Shown: positions 9,791-18,312, counted from the first letter of the stretch. The stretch is 64,000 nt of DNA from an uncultured Flavobacteriaceae bacterium (GCA_947497245.1 CANMFO010000001.1:434001-498000); one strand, 5' to 3'. Notes: a model not told the origin generated them from the letters alone. Program-made: numbers and translations.

Positions 9791-9845
9791 ATGGTTCGGT
9801 TTAGAAGGGGTAAAAGTAAGGAATTTGTTCTAGGGGAACTGGTTT

Positions 9846-9884
9846 GGGTTTTGGGATTTTTTTCCGTTATTGTCGCCAAAACCC
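9846..9884. repeat. Inverted repeat in panB divergent gap
   Basis: GGGTTTTGG (9846-9854) and its exact complement CCAAAACCC (9876-9884) are separated by 21 bases. The right arm ends six bases before the ATG at 9891, so it could act as an operator or as an mRNA hairpin hiding that start. Confidence 0.4.
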
Positions 9885-9890
9885 TTAGAA

Positions 9891-10349
9891 ATGAAAAATC
9901 TCGCCCTATTGTTCCTGCTCTTGGTCTTTGGAAATCTTTCTGCCCAACGGACGGATAAGGAAGCGGTACGGAAAACCGTTGAAACTTTTTTTGAAGGGTT
10001 CCACGCTCAGGATTCCATGGTCCTGAAGCGAACGGTAACGGAAGACATCGTATTGCAGACCATTGCCAAGGATTCCCTGGGAAACCATTTTGTCCGCTCC
10101 GAGGATTTTTCCAAATTTGTGAAGGCCATTGTCGGCATTCCAAAAGAAACCCGATTTGAGGAAAAGCTCAAATCCTTCAGCATTCAAATCGATGGCCCTA
10201 TGGCCAATGCATGGACGCCCTATGAATTTTGGTTGAACGGTACTTTTCACCATTGCGGGGTGAACTCCTTTCAACTGGTAAAATATGGGAAGGATTGGAA
10301 AATAGTGTATTTGATCGACACAAGGCGCGGGGAAGGGTGCACGGATTGA
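9891..10349 (+). CDS. Secreted NTF2-like (SnoaL/DUF4440-type) protein
   Basis: A 152-residue exported protein with a signal peptide (MKNLALLFLLLVFGNLSAQ) followed by a single cone-shaped NTF2-like domain: helices in EAVRKTVETFFEGFHAQDS, then strands ending in the family-typical C-terminal stretch FQLVKYGKDWKIVYLIDTR. Such domains bind small ligands or act as enzymes, but no catalytic set can be named here. The start is the ATG at 9891, which gives a clean signal peptide; a TTG 21 bases upstream would add seven residues before it. It converges on the oxidoreductase at 10472 across a long hairpin. Confidence 0.85.
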   Translation: MKNLALLFLLLVFGNLSAQRTDKEAVRKTVETFFEGFHAQDSMVLKRTVTEDIVLQTIAKDSLGNHFVRSEDFSKFVKAIVGIPKETRFEEKLKSFSIQIDGPMANAWTPYEFWLNGTFHHCGVNSFQLVKYGKDWKIVYLIDTRRGEGCTD

Positions 10350-10367
10350 TCTCCATCCCTTGGTTTA

Positions 10368-10416
10368 AACCGGGAACCCGGACAATTTTCGGGTTATATT
10401 GTCCGGGTTCCTGGTT
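10368..10416. repeat. Long 19-bp hairpin between convergent genes
   Basis: Bases 10368-10386 pair with 10398-10416 over 19 positions with one G-T pair and an 11-base loop. It sits between two convergent genes and lacks a T-run, so it may be a bidirectional terminator or mRNA 3' stabiliser. Confidence 0.6.
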
Positions 10417-10471
10417 CTATGGGTCATGTCTGCGCTTGGCAGGACGTGCTCCATCTTCTATATGGGCTGGG

Positions 10472-11938
10472 TTATACCTTCCAACCTTCGCGGTAGGTCC
10501 TGCCCACGAATTGGTTGGCTTCTTCCAAATTGGTAATCCGCATGTTCTCGCCATCCCATAGCAGTTTTTTACGGGCAAAGAACTCCATATTGCCCTCGCT
10601 GTTCTCTTTTTGCAGCATATAACTGCGAATGGCCAGGTTGCCCATTAAGACGGTTTCGGTCATCGGCCCGGCATAATCGAAGGAAGAGGTAAGGCCTTGG
10701 TGTTCCGGGCTGTTGAAGCCTGCTTTACAGGCATCCACCCATTTGCGCTGATGGCCGTATTCGGGCTCTTCGTTCGGTTCCGCTTCCGGACCGAAATCGG
10801 TGGTACCATCGTTCAGATATAATTTTGGCATCAGTGGCGAACTATCATTGATGTTCGTGGATATGATGCCCTTTTCCCCTATGATCAGTACCCCGTTCGC
10901 ACTGTTCGCGCCGCCTATATCGTGGTCGGCCGGGATGATGTCGGGATGCGATGGTCGAATGCCACCATCGCTCCAGGTCATTTCAATGGGGGACTTACTT
11001 TTTTCAGTGGCCCCAAAGTGCAAGGTGATAAATGATGAAGGGGGACAACCTTCGGGATGGTAGTCGGCGTTCCACATTTGGGTATAGACGGACCCGACAC
11101 TGCATTCCGCGTCCGTGGGATATTTAAGGCCCAGGGTCCTAAAGGGAATATCGATCAAATGGCATCCCACATCGCCCAGGGCCCCGGTACCATAATCCCA
11201 CCATCCCCGCCAATTGAAAGGGTGTAGGTTGGGGGTATACGGTTTTTCGGGTGCCGGTCCTAGCCAAAGATCCCAATGCAGGTCATCCGGCTTAAGGGTG
11301 GCATTGGGCTCGGGCATGGCGTAGCCTTGCGGCCAAACGGGCCGGTTGGTCCATACCTGTACCTTGGAGATTTTGCCAAGGGCGTCAGAATCCACCCATT
11401 TCTGTACCATGTTCAGCAGTGGATTCGAACCGCCCTGGTTCCCCATCTGGCTGACAATTTTATTGCTTCGGGCCATTTCGGTGAGCATTCGCGCCTCCCG
11501 GATATTGTGCGTCATCGGTTTTTGGACATATACATGGACGCCACGTTGCATGGCAAAAGCGGCAGCGGGCCCGTGGACATGGTCCGGAGTGGAGATGGTA
11601 ACGGCATCGATGCCTTTTTCTTTTTCCAACATCTCCCGGTAATCATGGTACAGCTTTGCTTTCGGAAAGTTTTCCACCGAGCGTTTTGCCGACCCGGAGA
11701 AATCCACATCGCAGAGTGCGACGACCTTTTCACGACCGTTGACCGAAGCATTTTTGATATCACTAGACCCCTTGCCACCGGCACCGATCGCCGCCAGGTT
11801 CAGCCTATCACTTGGTGCGAGATAGCCCACGCCACCCAACACATGCCTGGGCACGATAAAGATTGATGAGGCCATGGCCCCCTTTTTAAGGAATGATCTT
11901 CTGGAGTTGGTAGTGGACTTGCTGTGTTTTTTCTTCAT
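10472..11938 (-). CDS. Tat-exported Gfo/Idh/MocA oxidoreductase
   Basis: NAD(P)-binding oxidoreductase, probably periplasmic, acting on a sugar or sugar derivative. The N-terminus has a twin-arginine signal (SRRSFLKKG) and hydrophobic stretch; the Rossmann segment LNLAAIGAGGKGSSDIKNA follows near residue 45 and the family motif VQKPMTHNIREAR (EKP replaced by QKP) near 138. The C-terminal half matches the large-domain arrangement of secreted Bacteroidota members, with WNWRGWWDYG-like sequence FNWRGWWDYGTGALGDVGCH near 245. Length 488. It is divergent from a DUF1080 protein, a pairing seen in 3-keto-glycoside metabolism. The exact substrate cannot be told. Confidence 0.9.
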   Translation of the reverse strand: MKKKHSKSTTNSRRSFLKKGAMASSIFIVPRHVLGGVGYLAPSDRLNLAAIGAGGKGSSDIKNASVNGREKVVALCDVDFSGSAKRSVENFPKAKLYHDYREMLEKEKGIDAVTISTPDHVHGPAAAFAMQRGVHVYVQKPMTHNIREARMLTEMARSNKIVSQMGNQGGSNPLLNMVQKWVDSDALGKISKVQVWTNRPVWPQGYAMPEPNATLKPDDLHWDLWLGPAPEKPYTPNLHPFNWRGWWDYGTGALGDVGCHLIDIPFRTLGLKYPTDAECSVGSVYTQMWNADYHPEGCPPSSFITLHFGATEKSKSPIEMTWSDGGIRPSHPDIIPADHDIGGANSANGVLIIGEKGIISTNINDSSPLMPKLYLNDGTTDFGPEAEPNEEPEYGHQRKWVDACKAGFNSPEHQGLTSSFDYAGPMTETVLMGNLAIRSYMLQKENSEGNMEFFARKKLLWDGENMRITNLEEANQFVGRTYREGWKV

Positions 11939-12102
11939 AATTACCGTTGGTTTTTATTACGTATTGAAGAATTAAAGTTAATGAAATTAATAGAATTTTG
12001 GAAAAGCTGGCACAACATCTTGCCTCCGCTGCGTACGATATACCAAATAGTGTTATGTTTGTTAGATTTTCTATATTTACTTTTCGATAAACCATTTTAG
12101 AT

Positions 12103-13044
12103 ATGAACATTAGATCAAAACTCTTTTACACCCTTTGTAGTCTGTTGCTCAGCGCAACTTTTAACCTCTCCTATGCGCAAGATGCGAATCCCTTGGAAGG
12201 ACGATGGAACCTTACCATTTCCCAGGAAGGAAAGGAACTCCCCTCTTGGCTCGAGATCCGTCATTCGGGCAACCATACCTTGGTGGGGCGTTTTGTATAT
12301 GCCATGGGAAGTGCCCGACCGGTGGCCGAGGTAAAGTTGCGCGATGGAAAGTTCTACTTTGCCATTCCCCCACAATGGGAACCCGGGGAGGGTGATATGA
12401 AATTCGAAGGGATGATGGACGGCGATGGCCTAAAGGGCACCATGGTCTATACCGATGGGAAGAGCTATGACTGGACAGCGAAACGCGCACCGAAACTCCC
12501 CTATTCCAAAAACCCGGTTTGGGGCGAATCCATACAATTGTTCAATGGAAAGGACCTGAACGGCTGGCATGCCGAAGGGGAAAACCAATGGGTTGTCGAA
12601 GAAGGGATTTTGAAGAGCCCCAAATCAGGCGCTAACCTGATCTCGGACGCCACCTTTACCGATTTTAAGCTTCACGTGGAATTTCGGTACCCGGAAAATA
12701 GCAATAGCGGGCTCTATCTCCGTGGCCGCTATGAGGTGCAGATTGCCGATAACAAAGGCCTGGAACCGTCCAGCGTGTATTTTGGAGGGGTGTACGGATT
12801 TCTGACCCCCAATGAAATGGTCGCCAAGAGTGCGGGTGAATGGCAGTCCTACGATATTACTATGGTGGGCAGAAGGGTAACCATTGTTGCCAATGGTGTC
12901 ACCGTGATCAGCGAGCAAAACATACCTGGGATGACCGGAGGTGCGCTGGACAATGACGAGGCGGCCCCAGGCCCACTGTTTATCCAGGGCGATCACGGAC
13001 CAGTTGAGTTTCGGAGTATCGTGATGACACCCGTGGCGAGGTAG
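12103..13044 (+). CDS. Secreted two-domain DUF1080 protein
   Basis: Probable glycoside-processing enzyme of the DUF1080 (3-keto-disaccharide hydrolase) family. A signal peptide (cleavage near ANLSYAQ-type end, residue ~25) precedes an N-terminal beta-rich domain of ~110 residues (EGRWNLTISQEGKELPSWLE onward) and then DUF1080 from ~residue 140, marked by LFNGKDLNGWHAEGENQW, the FRYPENSNSGLYLRGRYEVQ core and the closing FIQGDHGPVEFRSI. The extra N-terminal domain makes it longer (313) than simple family members. Placement opposite the Tat-exported oxidoreductase suggests one oxidises a glycoside to its 3-keto form and the other cleaves it. Confidence 0.88.
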   Translation: MNIRSKLFYTLCSLLLSATFNLSYAQDANPLEGRWNLTISQEGKELPSWLEIRHSGNHTLVGRFVYAMGSARPVAEVKLRDGKFYFAIPPQWEPGEGDMKFEGMMDGDGLKGTMVYTDGKSYDWTAKRAPKLPYSKNPVWGESIQLFNGKDLNGWHAEGENQWVVEEGILKSPKSGANLISDATFTDFKLHVEFRYPENSNSGLYLRGRYEVQIADNKGLEPSSVYFGGVYGFLTPNEMVAKSAGEWQSYDITMVGRRVTIVANGVTVISEQNIPGMTGGALDNDEAAPGPLFIQGDHGPVEFRSIVMTPVAR

Positions 13045-13083
13045 CAAGGGGAGGCGTGCGCGGTCACAAGCTCTACAGCACCT

Positions 13084-13224
13084 TTAAACCGATTCTTTTT
13101 TGACGGGTTTGGGGTCTTTCTTGGGCCGTCCCAGAAAATCGACCATGCCCTTAAAAGCACTTCTTTCAACGCAGCGACCTGTTTGTGGCCGTAAGGGGAC
13201 CTGTTCGATTTTCCTTAATGACAT
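13084..13224 (-). CDS. Possible 46-residue small protein
   Basis: A short frame in the gap upstream of dnaK, minus strand, ATG at 13224 to TAA at 13084. The product begins MSLRKIEQVPLRPQTGR and ends in a Lys/Pro-rich tail (GRPKKDPKPVKKESV). AGG directly precedes the ATG. The composition is protein-like and basic, and I see no better explanation for this stretch, but I do not recognise a family; a chance frame or gene remnant is equally possible. Confidence 0.3.
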   Translation of the reverse strand: MSLRKIEQVPLRPQTGRCVERSAFKGMVDFLGRPKKDPKPVKKESV

Positions 13225-13242
13225 CCTGTCAGTTTTTGCCAC

Positions 13243-13259
13243 TTGGCATATTGTTTGTC
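13243..13259 (+). promoter_or_regulatory. Sigma-54-like site upstream of dnaK
   Basis: TTGGCATATTGTTTGTC has TGGCA at the -24 position and TTG at -12 with the GG-to-GT spacing of ten bases expected for RpoN promoters; the consensus C of the -12 GC is a T. It is 50 bases before the dnaK ATG. Confidence 0.35.
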
Positions 13260-13309
13260 ATTAGCATACCGACCTTAGAAAACAAGCACTAATATTTAAA
13301 ATATACAGA

Positions 13310-15220
13310 ATGAGCAAAATTATAGGTATAGACTTGGGTACGACCAACTCCTGTGTTTCCGTTATGGAGGGAAACGAGCCGGTGGTGATTCCAAATGCTG
13401 AGGGAAAAAGAACCACGCCCTCGGTCATTGCGTTCGTGGAGGGTGGTGAGATCAAAGTCGGGGACCCTGCCAAAAGACAGGCGGTCACCAATCCCACCAA
13501 GACGATATATTCCATCAAGCGTTTTATGGGGAATAAATTTTCCGAATCCAAGGAAGAAGCCGAAAGGGTGCCCTACAGCGTGACAAAAGGTGACAACAAC
13601 ACCCCAAGGGTAGATATCGATGGGCGTTTGTATACACCACAGGAACTGTCCGCTATGATTCTTCAGAAAATGAAAAAGACAGCGGAGGATTATTTGGGAC
13701 AGACGGTCACCAGAGCGGTGATCACCGTGCCCGCTTACTTTAATGATGCGCAGCGACAGGCGACCAAAGAGGCCGGTGAAATTGCAGGATTGACAGTGGA
13801 ACGGATCATCAACGAGCCCACCGCCGCTTCCTTGGCCTATGGAATGGATAAAAAGGATACCGACCAGAAAATAGTGGTTTTCGATTTTGGTGGAGGTACG
13901 CATGATGTTTCCATCTTGGAATTGGGAGATGGCGTATTTGAGGTATTGTCTACTGATGGGGATACCCATTTGGGAGGCGATGATGTGGATCAAAAAATCA
14001 TCGATTGGTTGGCCGAAGAGTTTAAAAAGGACGAAAGCATTGATCTACGGGACGACGCCATGGCATTGCAACGTTTGCGGGAAGCTGCGGAAAAGGCAAA
14101 GATAGAATTGTCATCTTCCGCCCAGACCGAGATTAACCTGCCTTACGTTACTGCCACAGCCTCGGGACCCAAGCACTTGGTGCGCACTTTGACCCGGGCA
14201 AAGTTTGAACAACTGATCGAGGATTTGGTGAAGCGTACCATTGAACCCTGCCAGACCGCATTAAAATCCGCCGGGCTTTCCAAGAGCGATATCGACGAGA
14301 TTATTTTGGTCGGAGGCTCTACCAGGATCCCAGCGGTGCAGGAAGCGGTTGAGAAGTTCTTCGGGAAGAAGCCTTCCAAAGGAGTGAACCCTGACGAAGT
14401 AGTGGCGGTCGGAGCTGCCATTCAGGGAGGGGTCTTGACCGGGGATGTAAAAGATGTACTTCTTTTGGATGTAACGCCCTTGTCCCTGGGCATAGAGACC
14501 ATGGGAAATGTGTTTACCCGATTGATCGACGCGAACACGACCATACCAACAAAAAAATCGCAGGTATTCTCAACCGCAGCTGACAACCAGCCATCTGTGG
14601 AAATCCACGTACTTCAAGGAGAAAGGGCCATGGCCGCCGATAACAAGACCATTGGTCGTTTTCACCTGGATGGTATTCCGCCTGCACAAAGGGGAACACC
14701 ACAGATCGAGGTAACCTTTGATATCGATGCCAATGGGATCATCAAGGTTTCTGCAACGGATAAGGCCACCAATAAAACCCAGGACATCAGGATCGAGGCT
14801 TCCTCCGGACTCACCGAAGAGGAAATCGAGAAAATGAAGGCAGAGGCGGAGGCCAATGCGGAATCGGACAAAAAAGCCAAAGAGACGGCAGACAAGTTGA
14901 ATGAAGCGGATAGTATGATTTTCCAAACGGAGAAGCAACTGGGCGAGTTCGGCGATAAGTTATCCGATGAGAAGAAAAAGCCCATTGAAGAAGCGCTGGA
15001 AGAATTGAAGAAAGCCCATGAAAGCAAAGACGTGGCGGTGATTGCCCCCGCTTTGGATAAGATCAACGAGGCGTGGAAAGTAGCTTCCGAAGAAATGTAC
15101 AAAGCGCAGGCCGAGGCCCAGCAGGCAGGGGAACCTTCTGCCAATGGATCGGATACTGCCGAAGGCGATGCGCCTGAGGGCGATAATGTCGAGGATGTAG
15201 ATTTCGAAGAGGTGAAATAA
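13310..15220 (+). CDS. dnaK: Chaperone protein DnaK (Hsp70)
   Basis: ATP-dependent cytoplasmic chaperone. The 636-residue protein has all three parts: the actin-like ATPase domain opening with [18 protein letters not shown], the phosphate-2 loop [16 protein letters not shown] near residue 192 and the adenosine motif [13 protein letters not shown] near 335; the substrate-binding domain starting near [14 protein letters not shown] (~390); and a helical lid with an acidic tail ending [15 protein letters not shown] replaces the more common GGTFD, a small variation. dnaJ and grpE are not neighbours. A strong terminator follows at 15251. Confidence 0.98.
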   Translation: MSKIIGIDLGTTNSCVSVMEGNEPVVIPNAEGKRTTPSVIAFVEGGEIKVGDPAKRQAVTNPTKTIYSIKRFMGNKFSESKEEAERVPYSVTKGDNNTPRVDIDGRLYTPQELSAMILQKMKKTAEDYLGQTVTRAVITVPAYFNDAQRQATKEAGEIAGLTVERIINEPTAASLAYGMDKKDTDQKIVVFDFGGGTHDVSILELGDGVFEVLSTDGDTHLGGDDVDQKIIDWLAEEFKKDESIDLRDDAMALQRLREAAEKAKIELSSSAQTEINLPYVTATASGPKHLVRTLTRAKFEQLIEDLVKRTIEPCQTALKSAGLSKSDIDEIILVGGSTRIPAVQEAVEKFFGKKPSKGVNPDEVVAVGAAIQGGVLTGDVKDVLLLDVTPLSLGIETMGNVFTRLIDANTTIPTKKSQVFSTAADNQPSVEIHVLQGERAMAADNKTIGRFHLDGIPPAQRGTPQIEVTFDIDANGIIKVSATDKATNKTQDIRIEASSGLTEEEIEKMKAEAEANAESDKKAKETADKLNEADSMIFQTEKQLGEFGDKLSDEKKKPIEEALEELKKAHESKDVAVIAPALDKINEAWKVASEEMYKAQAEAQQAGEPSANGSDTAEGDAPEGDNVEDVDFEEVK

Positions 15221-15250
15221 ACAATTTTGGATAATCATTTCATGATGGGA

Positions 15251-15282
15251 AAGGGGCAGTATTCACTGCCCCTTTTATTTTT
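15251..15282 (+). terminator. dnaK intrinsic terminator
   Basis: AAGGGGCAGT (15251-15260) pairs with ACTGCCCCTT (15265-15274) around a four-base loop and is followed by a T-rich run. Confidence 0.85.
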
Positions 15283-15291
15283 GGCATTGGT

Positions 15292-15326
15292 TTTGTTTTC
15301 CCTTGAAAGAATAAAAAGTAATTTTG
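15292..15326 (+). promoter_or_regulatory. Promoter for gene at 15331
   Basis: TTTG (15292-15295), 23-base spacer, perfect TAATTTTG -7 box (15319-15326), with the ATG only four bases after the box. The transcript would have almost no leader. Confidence 0.55.
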
Positions 15327-15330
15327 CACC

Positions 15331-16263
15331 ATGGTAAAAAACTACTCGTTCGTTTTATTGGTTTTTATGGCGGCAATACCGATGCTGTCATCTTCCCAGG
15401 AAATCAAAATTTTCACTACTTCCGATTTTGATTTAAAAGGGCCCGTAAGGTCTTGTTTGGTAAGTACCAATTATGGAAAGGAAGAGTACGATTTCAACAA
15501 GGAAGGCCTCCTGACGAAATCGGTCACCCGATATAGCGATGGCGACTACGCGGTCACCTATTATAAATATAAAGGGGGCGAGTTGATCGAGAAAAGATTG
15601 GAAAACTACCGGGACAAGGTATTTGACAAGGCCACGAGTATAGCCAATTTCTATTCCATAGACACCACGGGTAACAGAAAAGTGACCGAAAAAATAGTCT
15701 CTTATGAAAAAAACTTTCTGGACCAATACGAATACGAGTACGACACGGACGGAAAGTTGATAAAAATCACTAGGGCCAACAGCGATGGCAATGACGAGAC
15801 ACTGGTCGAATACAGTACTTTTAAAGATGAACATACCATTAGTTATATTATGAATGGAGTACTGCAGAAATCGGTTCGGACCTCAAACCGAAAGGGCAAA
15901 GGCCAGTCCGTTGAAAAAGTGGTGTTGACCAAAAAATTCCTGAACGGGGAACCCAATACCGCCGAGGAGGAAATCTTCAATGCATCGGACCAATTGGTTT
16001 CGCGCACCGAATTTTTCTTCGATCTGAAGGCCAAACAGTTCTCGTCCGAATCGGTGACGACTTTCACCTACAATGCACAAGACATGTTGGCTCGCACGGA
16101 GACCAAGAGCGGGAAAGTGGAGGAGGCCAAAGAATACCTTTACCAATTCGACAATGGGGACAGCGGTAACTGGGTCAAGGAGATCATTACACCGGACAAC
16201 GCCTACAAGACCCGGAAAATAGCATACCACGAACTTCCGGAACCGGCAGTGGAGGAGGAATGA
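15331..16263 (+). CDS. Secreted beta-repeat protein of unknown function
   Basis: A 310-residue exported protein with a signal peptide (MVKNYSFVLLVFMAAIPMLSSSQ). The mature part is a series of short strands with repeated Tyr-rich patterns such as YGKEEYDFNKEGLLTKSVTR, YEYEYDTDGKLIKITR and FTYNAQDMLARTETKSG, spaced roughly 30-60 residues apart, reminiscent of YD/RHS-type repeats that give extended beta sheets. The acidic C-terminus is EPAVEEE. I cannot assign a function; many Bacteroidota carry similar secreted proteins of unknown role. It follows dnaK but has its own promoter. Confidence 0.8.
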   Translation: MVKNYSFVLLVFMAAIPMLSSSQEIKIFTTSDFDLKGPVRSCLVSTNYGKEEYDFNKEGLLTKSVTRYSDGDYAVTYYKYKGGELIEKRLENYRDKVFDKATSIANFYSIDTTGNRKVTEKIVSYEKNFLDQYEYEYDTDGKLIKITRANSDGNDETLVEYSTFKDEHTISYIMNGVLQKSVRTSNRKGKGQSVEKVVLTKKFLNGEPNTAEEEIFNASDQLVSRTEFFFDLKAKQFSSESVTTFTYNAQDMLARTETKSGKVEEAKEYLYQFDNGDSGNWVKEIITPDNAYKTRKIAYHELPEPAVEEE

Positions 16264-16284
16264 TGCCTTTCGGCCCAGGTTTCG

Positions 16285-16422
16285 TCAAACACCAAGCATC
16301 CAAAAACCGATTTTGAGTACGCCATAGGCGATGGCCCCCCTGTGCTGCTGACGGGCGGGGAGGTATTCAAATTGACCGTCTAGATCAAAGTGTTCAAATA
16401 AGTCGCCCGGGTATTGTGCCAT
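16285..16422 (-). CDS. Possible 45-residue small protein overlapping GNAT gene
   Basis: A minus-strand frame with ATG at 16422 and TGA at 16285, starting inside the last 43 bases of the GNAT gene in another frame. The product (MAQYPGDLFEHFDLDGQFEY, then a hydrophobic C-terminus AIAYGVLKIGFWMLGV) has a coding-like composition well past the GNAT stop. It may be a small coupled gene at the end of the operon, a remnant, or chance. No family recognised. Confidence 0.3.
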   Translation of the reverse strand: MAQYPGDLFEHFDLDGQFEYLPARQQHRGAIAYGVLKIGFWMLGV

Positions 16423-16955
16423 TCTTCCTTCAAAATCCCATAACAGCAGGTGTTTCTTTTGAAGCCATCCAACAGATACACGTTTTTTCGCAAAACCCCT
16501 TCCAGCACACCGCCCAGTTTTTCCACCGCTTTTCTAGAGCGTAGGTTACGCTCATCGATTCGGAACTCGACCTTTTCAAAACCCATTTCATCGAAGGCAT
16601 GTTGCAGCATTAGGTACTTCATGTGTCCATTGAGCCCGCTTCCATGAAATACCCTCCCTATCCAGGTCGAACCGATTTCCAGGACCTTATTTTTCCATTG
16701 GATGTTCATGTACCGCGTACAGCCTGCGTACGCTTCCTTTCTCTTGTCGTAAACGATGAAGGGAAGACCCGTGCCGTTCCGTTGCTGTTCCAAGGCCAGT
16801 TCCACATAGTTCTGCAAAGCGGCCGGGGTTTCGATATCGGAAGGGGAATACTGTATCAGTTTTTCTTCAGAGGCGATTGGTGCCAGATGATGGGTGTCGT
16901 CCAGGGTCAACGGGGAAAGTCGCACGTACTCGTTTTCCAAGATCATGGGGTACAT
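16380..16955 (-). CDS. GNAT-family N-acetyltransferase (RimJ/RimL type)
   Basis: Acetyl-CoA-dependent N-acyltransferase of about 190 residues. The family layout is clear: an N-terminal strand (LENEYVRLSPLTLDDTHHL), a central GSTWIGRVFHGSGLNGHMKY segment forming the acetyl-CoA pyrophosphate loop, and the C-terminal RIDERNLRSRKAVEKLGGVLEG-type helix and strand typical of RimJ/RimL/SpeG-like proteins. Its start overlaps the end of the hydrolase gene by 13 bases, so it is translationally coupled and third in a transglutaminase-hydrolase-GNAT operon. A second in-frame ATG lies nine bases downstream. Substrate unknown. Confidence 0.88.
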   Translation of the reverse strand: MYPMILENEYVRLSPLTLDDTHHLAPIASEEKLIQYSPSDIETPAALQNYVELALEQQRNGTGLPFIVYDKRKEAYAGCTRYMNIQWKNKVLEIGSTWIGRVFHGSGLNGHMKYLMLQHAFDEMGFEKVEFRIDERNLRSRKAVEKLGGVLEGVLRKNVYLLDGFKRNTCCYGILKEEWHNTRATYLNTLI

Positions 16956-17599
16956 AGGATATGTATAAGGTCTTTTTTTATTTCATGTCCACCTTTAAAA
17001 AGCAACTGTTTTGCCCTCCCGTGGAACAGTTTTTCAATCCTTTCCGCTTCGGACTTCCGCCTTTCCCCACTAAGGTACTCATCGCGATCTCCAACGATGA
17101 CGGTGACCGTGGTGCCCTGTGCGGTAAGGAAGTCAAAATCGGTGGGAACCAGTTCTTTTGGCATCCCGCCGGCATACAGTACCAGTTGCTGGCACCTCAA
17201 TTGTCTTTGTGCCACCCAACGGGCAGCAATGGAAACCCCTTGGGAGAATCCAAAAACGATCAATTCACACTCTTTTGGAAATTGCTCCGCCTCAAGCACC
17301 GCATCCAGATAGGAGAGGACGTTTTTGGTTTCCAAAATGGTGTTCTCCTTGGTCAACCAACTGGCACCCACATGGCGATACTCACCGTTCAGGTAATACT
17401 TTGAAGGTGCCTGCGGGGCAATGATATAATTTTCCTCGGCCGGAAGTTCATCAAAATACTTTAGAAAATAACGGCTTAGGTAACCTATGCCATGTAAGAC
17501 GACCCAGATGTTTCTGGTGCGTTCCCCAAGTTGGTTCAAGGTCGTATACGACTTCGTGGTGGTATAACGAATTTCTTTTTCCCGCTGCCCCTTTCCCAT
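16943..17599 (-). CDS. Alpha/beta-hydrolase (phospholipase/carboxylesterase type)
   Basis: Cytoplasmic serine hydrolase of 218 residues. WVVLHGIGYLSRYF near residue 33 provides the oxyanion-hole strand, GFSQGVSIAARW near 117 is the nucleophile elbow with the catalytic serine, VIVGDRDEYL near 170 supplies the acid, and GGHEIKKD near 205 the histidine. The arrangement matches small acyl-ester hydrolases (YpfH / phospholipase-carboxylesterase family). It sits two bases after the transglutaminase-like gene and overlaps the GNAT gene, so the three are one operon. The physiological ester is unknown. Confidence 0.88.
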   Translation of the reverse strand: MGKGQREKEIRYTTTKSYTTLNQLGERTRNIWVVLHGIGYLSRYFLKYFDELPAEENYIIAPQAPSKYYLNGEYRHVGASWLTKENTILETKNVLSYLDAVLEAEQFPKECELIVFGFSQGVSIAARWVAQRQLRCQQLVLYAGGMPKELVPTDFDFLTAQGTTVTVIVGDRDEYLSGERRKSEAERIEKLFHGRAKQLLFKGGHEIKKDLIHILCTP

Positions 17600-17601
17600 A
17601 A

Positions 17602-18279
17602 CTATTCGGTAAGATCTAAAATACGGTTCTCCGGAATCGCGATATGGGGATAGTGCCGTTGAATCTCCGAAAAGCCCAGGTCATACGGCATATCGGCAAA
17701 GCTACCGTAGTCGTGTACATATTCCATAAAAACACTTCCGTCATCACTGTATTGTTGAAAAACGGCATCGTTCTCCCCATCAAAGTCCAGTACGGGGACC
17801 CCGAGTTTTTTGCACAGGCCTTTGTTGAACGCCGGGGTTATTTTGATCCATTTTCCATTCAAAAAAACCTCGGTACAGCCATGGAACACCAGGACGTTCG
17901 TTTTGAGTATTTCAGTGAGCCTATCGACGGCAATATGATTCTTTACATTTCCAAAATTTAGCCGGGCAGGGATTTCGACCGCTCTCAGAACCGCACAGAG
18001 CAGAACGGCCTTTTCAATGCAATAGGCGGTCCTTTTTTTCAGGATGGTGCTGGCTACCAGGGCCTCCCGTCGAAAATCCAGATAGTAGGGGTCATAGAAA
18101 AAACCATCCCGCACTGCATGGAACAATGCCCTGGTTTTTTCGGTGTCGGTGGTGCCACCCTCGGTTCTGGTCCGGGCGTACTCAAGAACATCGGGATGTT
18201 TGCAGTCTATGAAATAAGTAGGATCCAGATAGTTGGAATTCATCGGCAAGGGTTTGTCCACAGGCGCCCAATGGGACAT
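17602..18279 (-). CDS. Transglutaminase-like cysteine hydrolase
   Basis: Transglutaminase-core protein (225 residues) of the small bacterial class, acting probably as a cysteine peptidase or amidase in the cytoplasm. The catalytic Cys lies in RTAYCIEKAVLLCAVLRA near residue 95, a His in VFHGCTEVFLNGKWIKITP near 135 and the Asp-equivalent region follows. No signal peptide. The start is uncertain: ATG at 18279 is taken, a TTG lies six bases upstream and a second ATG at 18243 would give 213 residues and matches where family conservation seems to begin. A -7 box at 18306-18299 is consistent with either ATG. Confidence 0.82.
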   Translation of the reverse strand: MSHWAPVDKPLPMNSNYLDPTYFIDCKHPDVLEYARTRTEGGTTDTEKTRALFHAVRDGFFYDPYYLDFRREALVASTILKKRTAYCIEKAVLLCAVLRAVEIPARLNFGNVKNHIAVDRLTEILKTNVLVFHGCTEVFLNGKWIKITPAFNKGLCKKLGVPVLDFDGENDAVFQQYSDDGSVFMEYVHDYGSFADMPYDLGFSEIQRHYPHIAIPENRILDLTE

Positions 18280-18298
18280 AACCAATGGAGGTACTATT

Positions 18299-18306
18299 CA
18301 AAGATA
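18299..18306 (-). promoter_or_regulatory. -7 box for transglutaminase operon
   Basis: Minus-strand TATCTTTG, a perfect TAnnTTTG, 20 bases upstream of the ATG at 18279; it is back to back with the plus-strand box at 18333. Confidence 0.5.
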
Positions 18307-18312
18307 AGTTCT

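Noticed and set aside
12006-12025. A sigma-54-like match (TGGCAC ... TTGC) upstream of the DUF1080 gene
   Set aside because: The GG-to-GC spacing is 11 bases instead of 10, which RpoN does not tolerate well.
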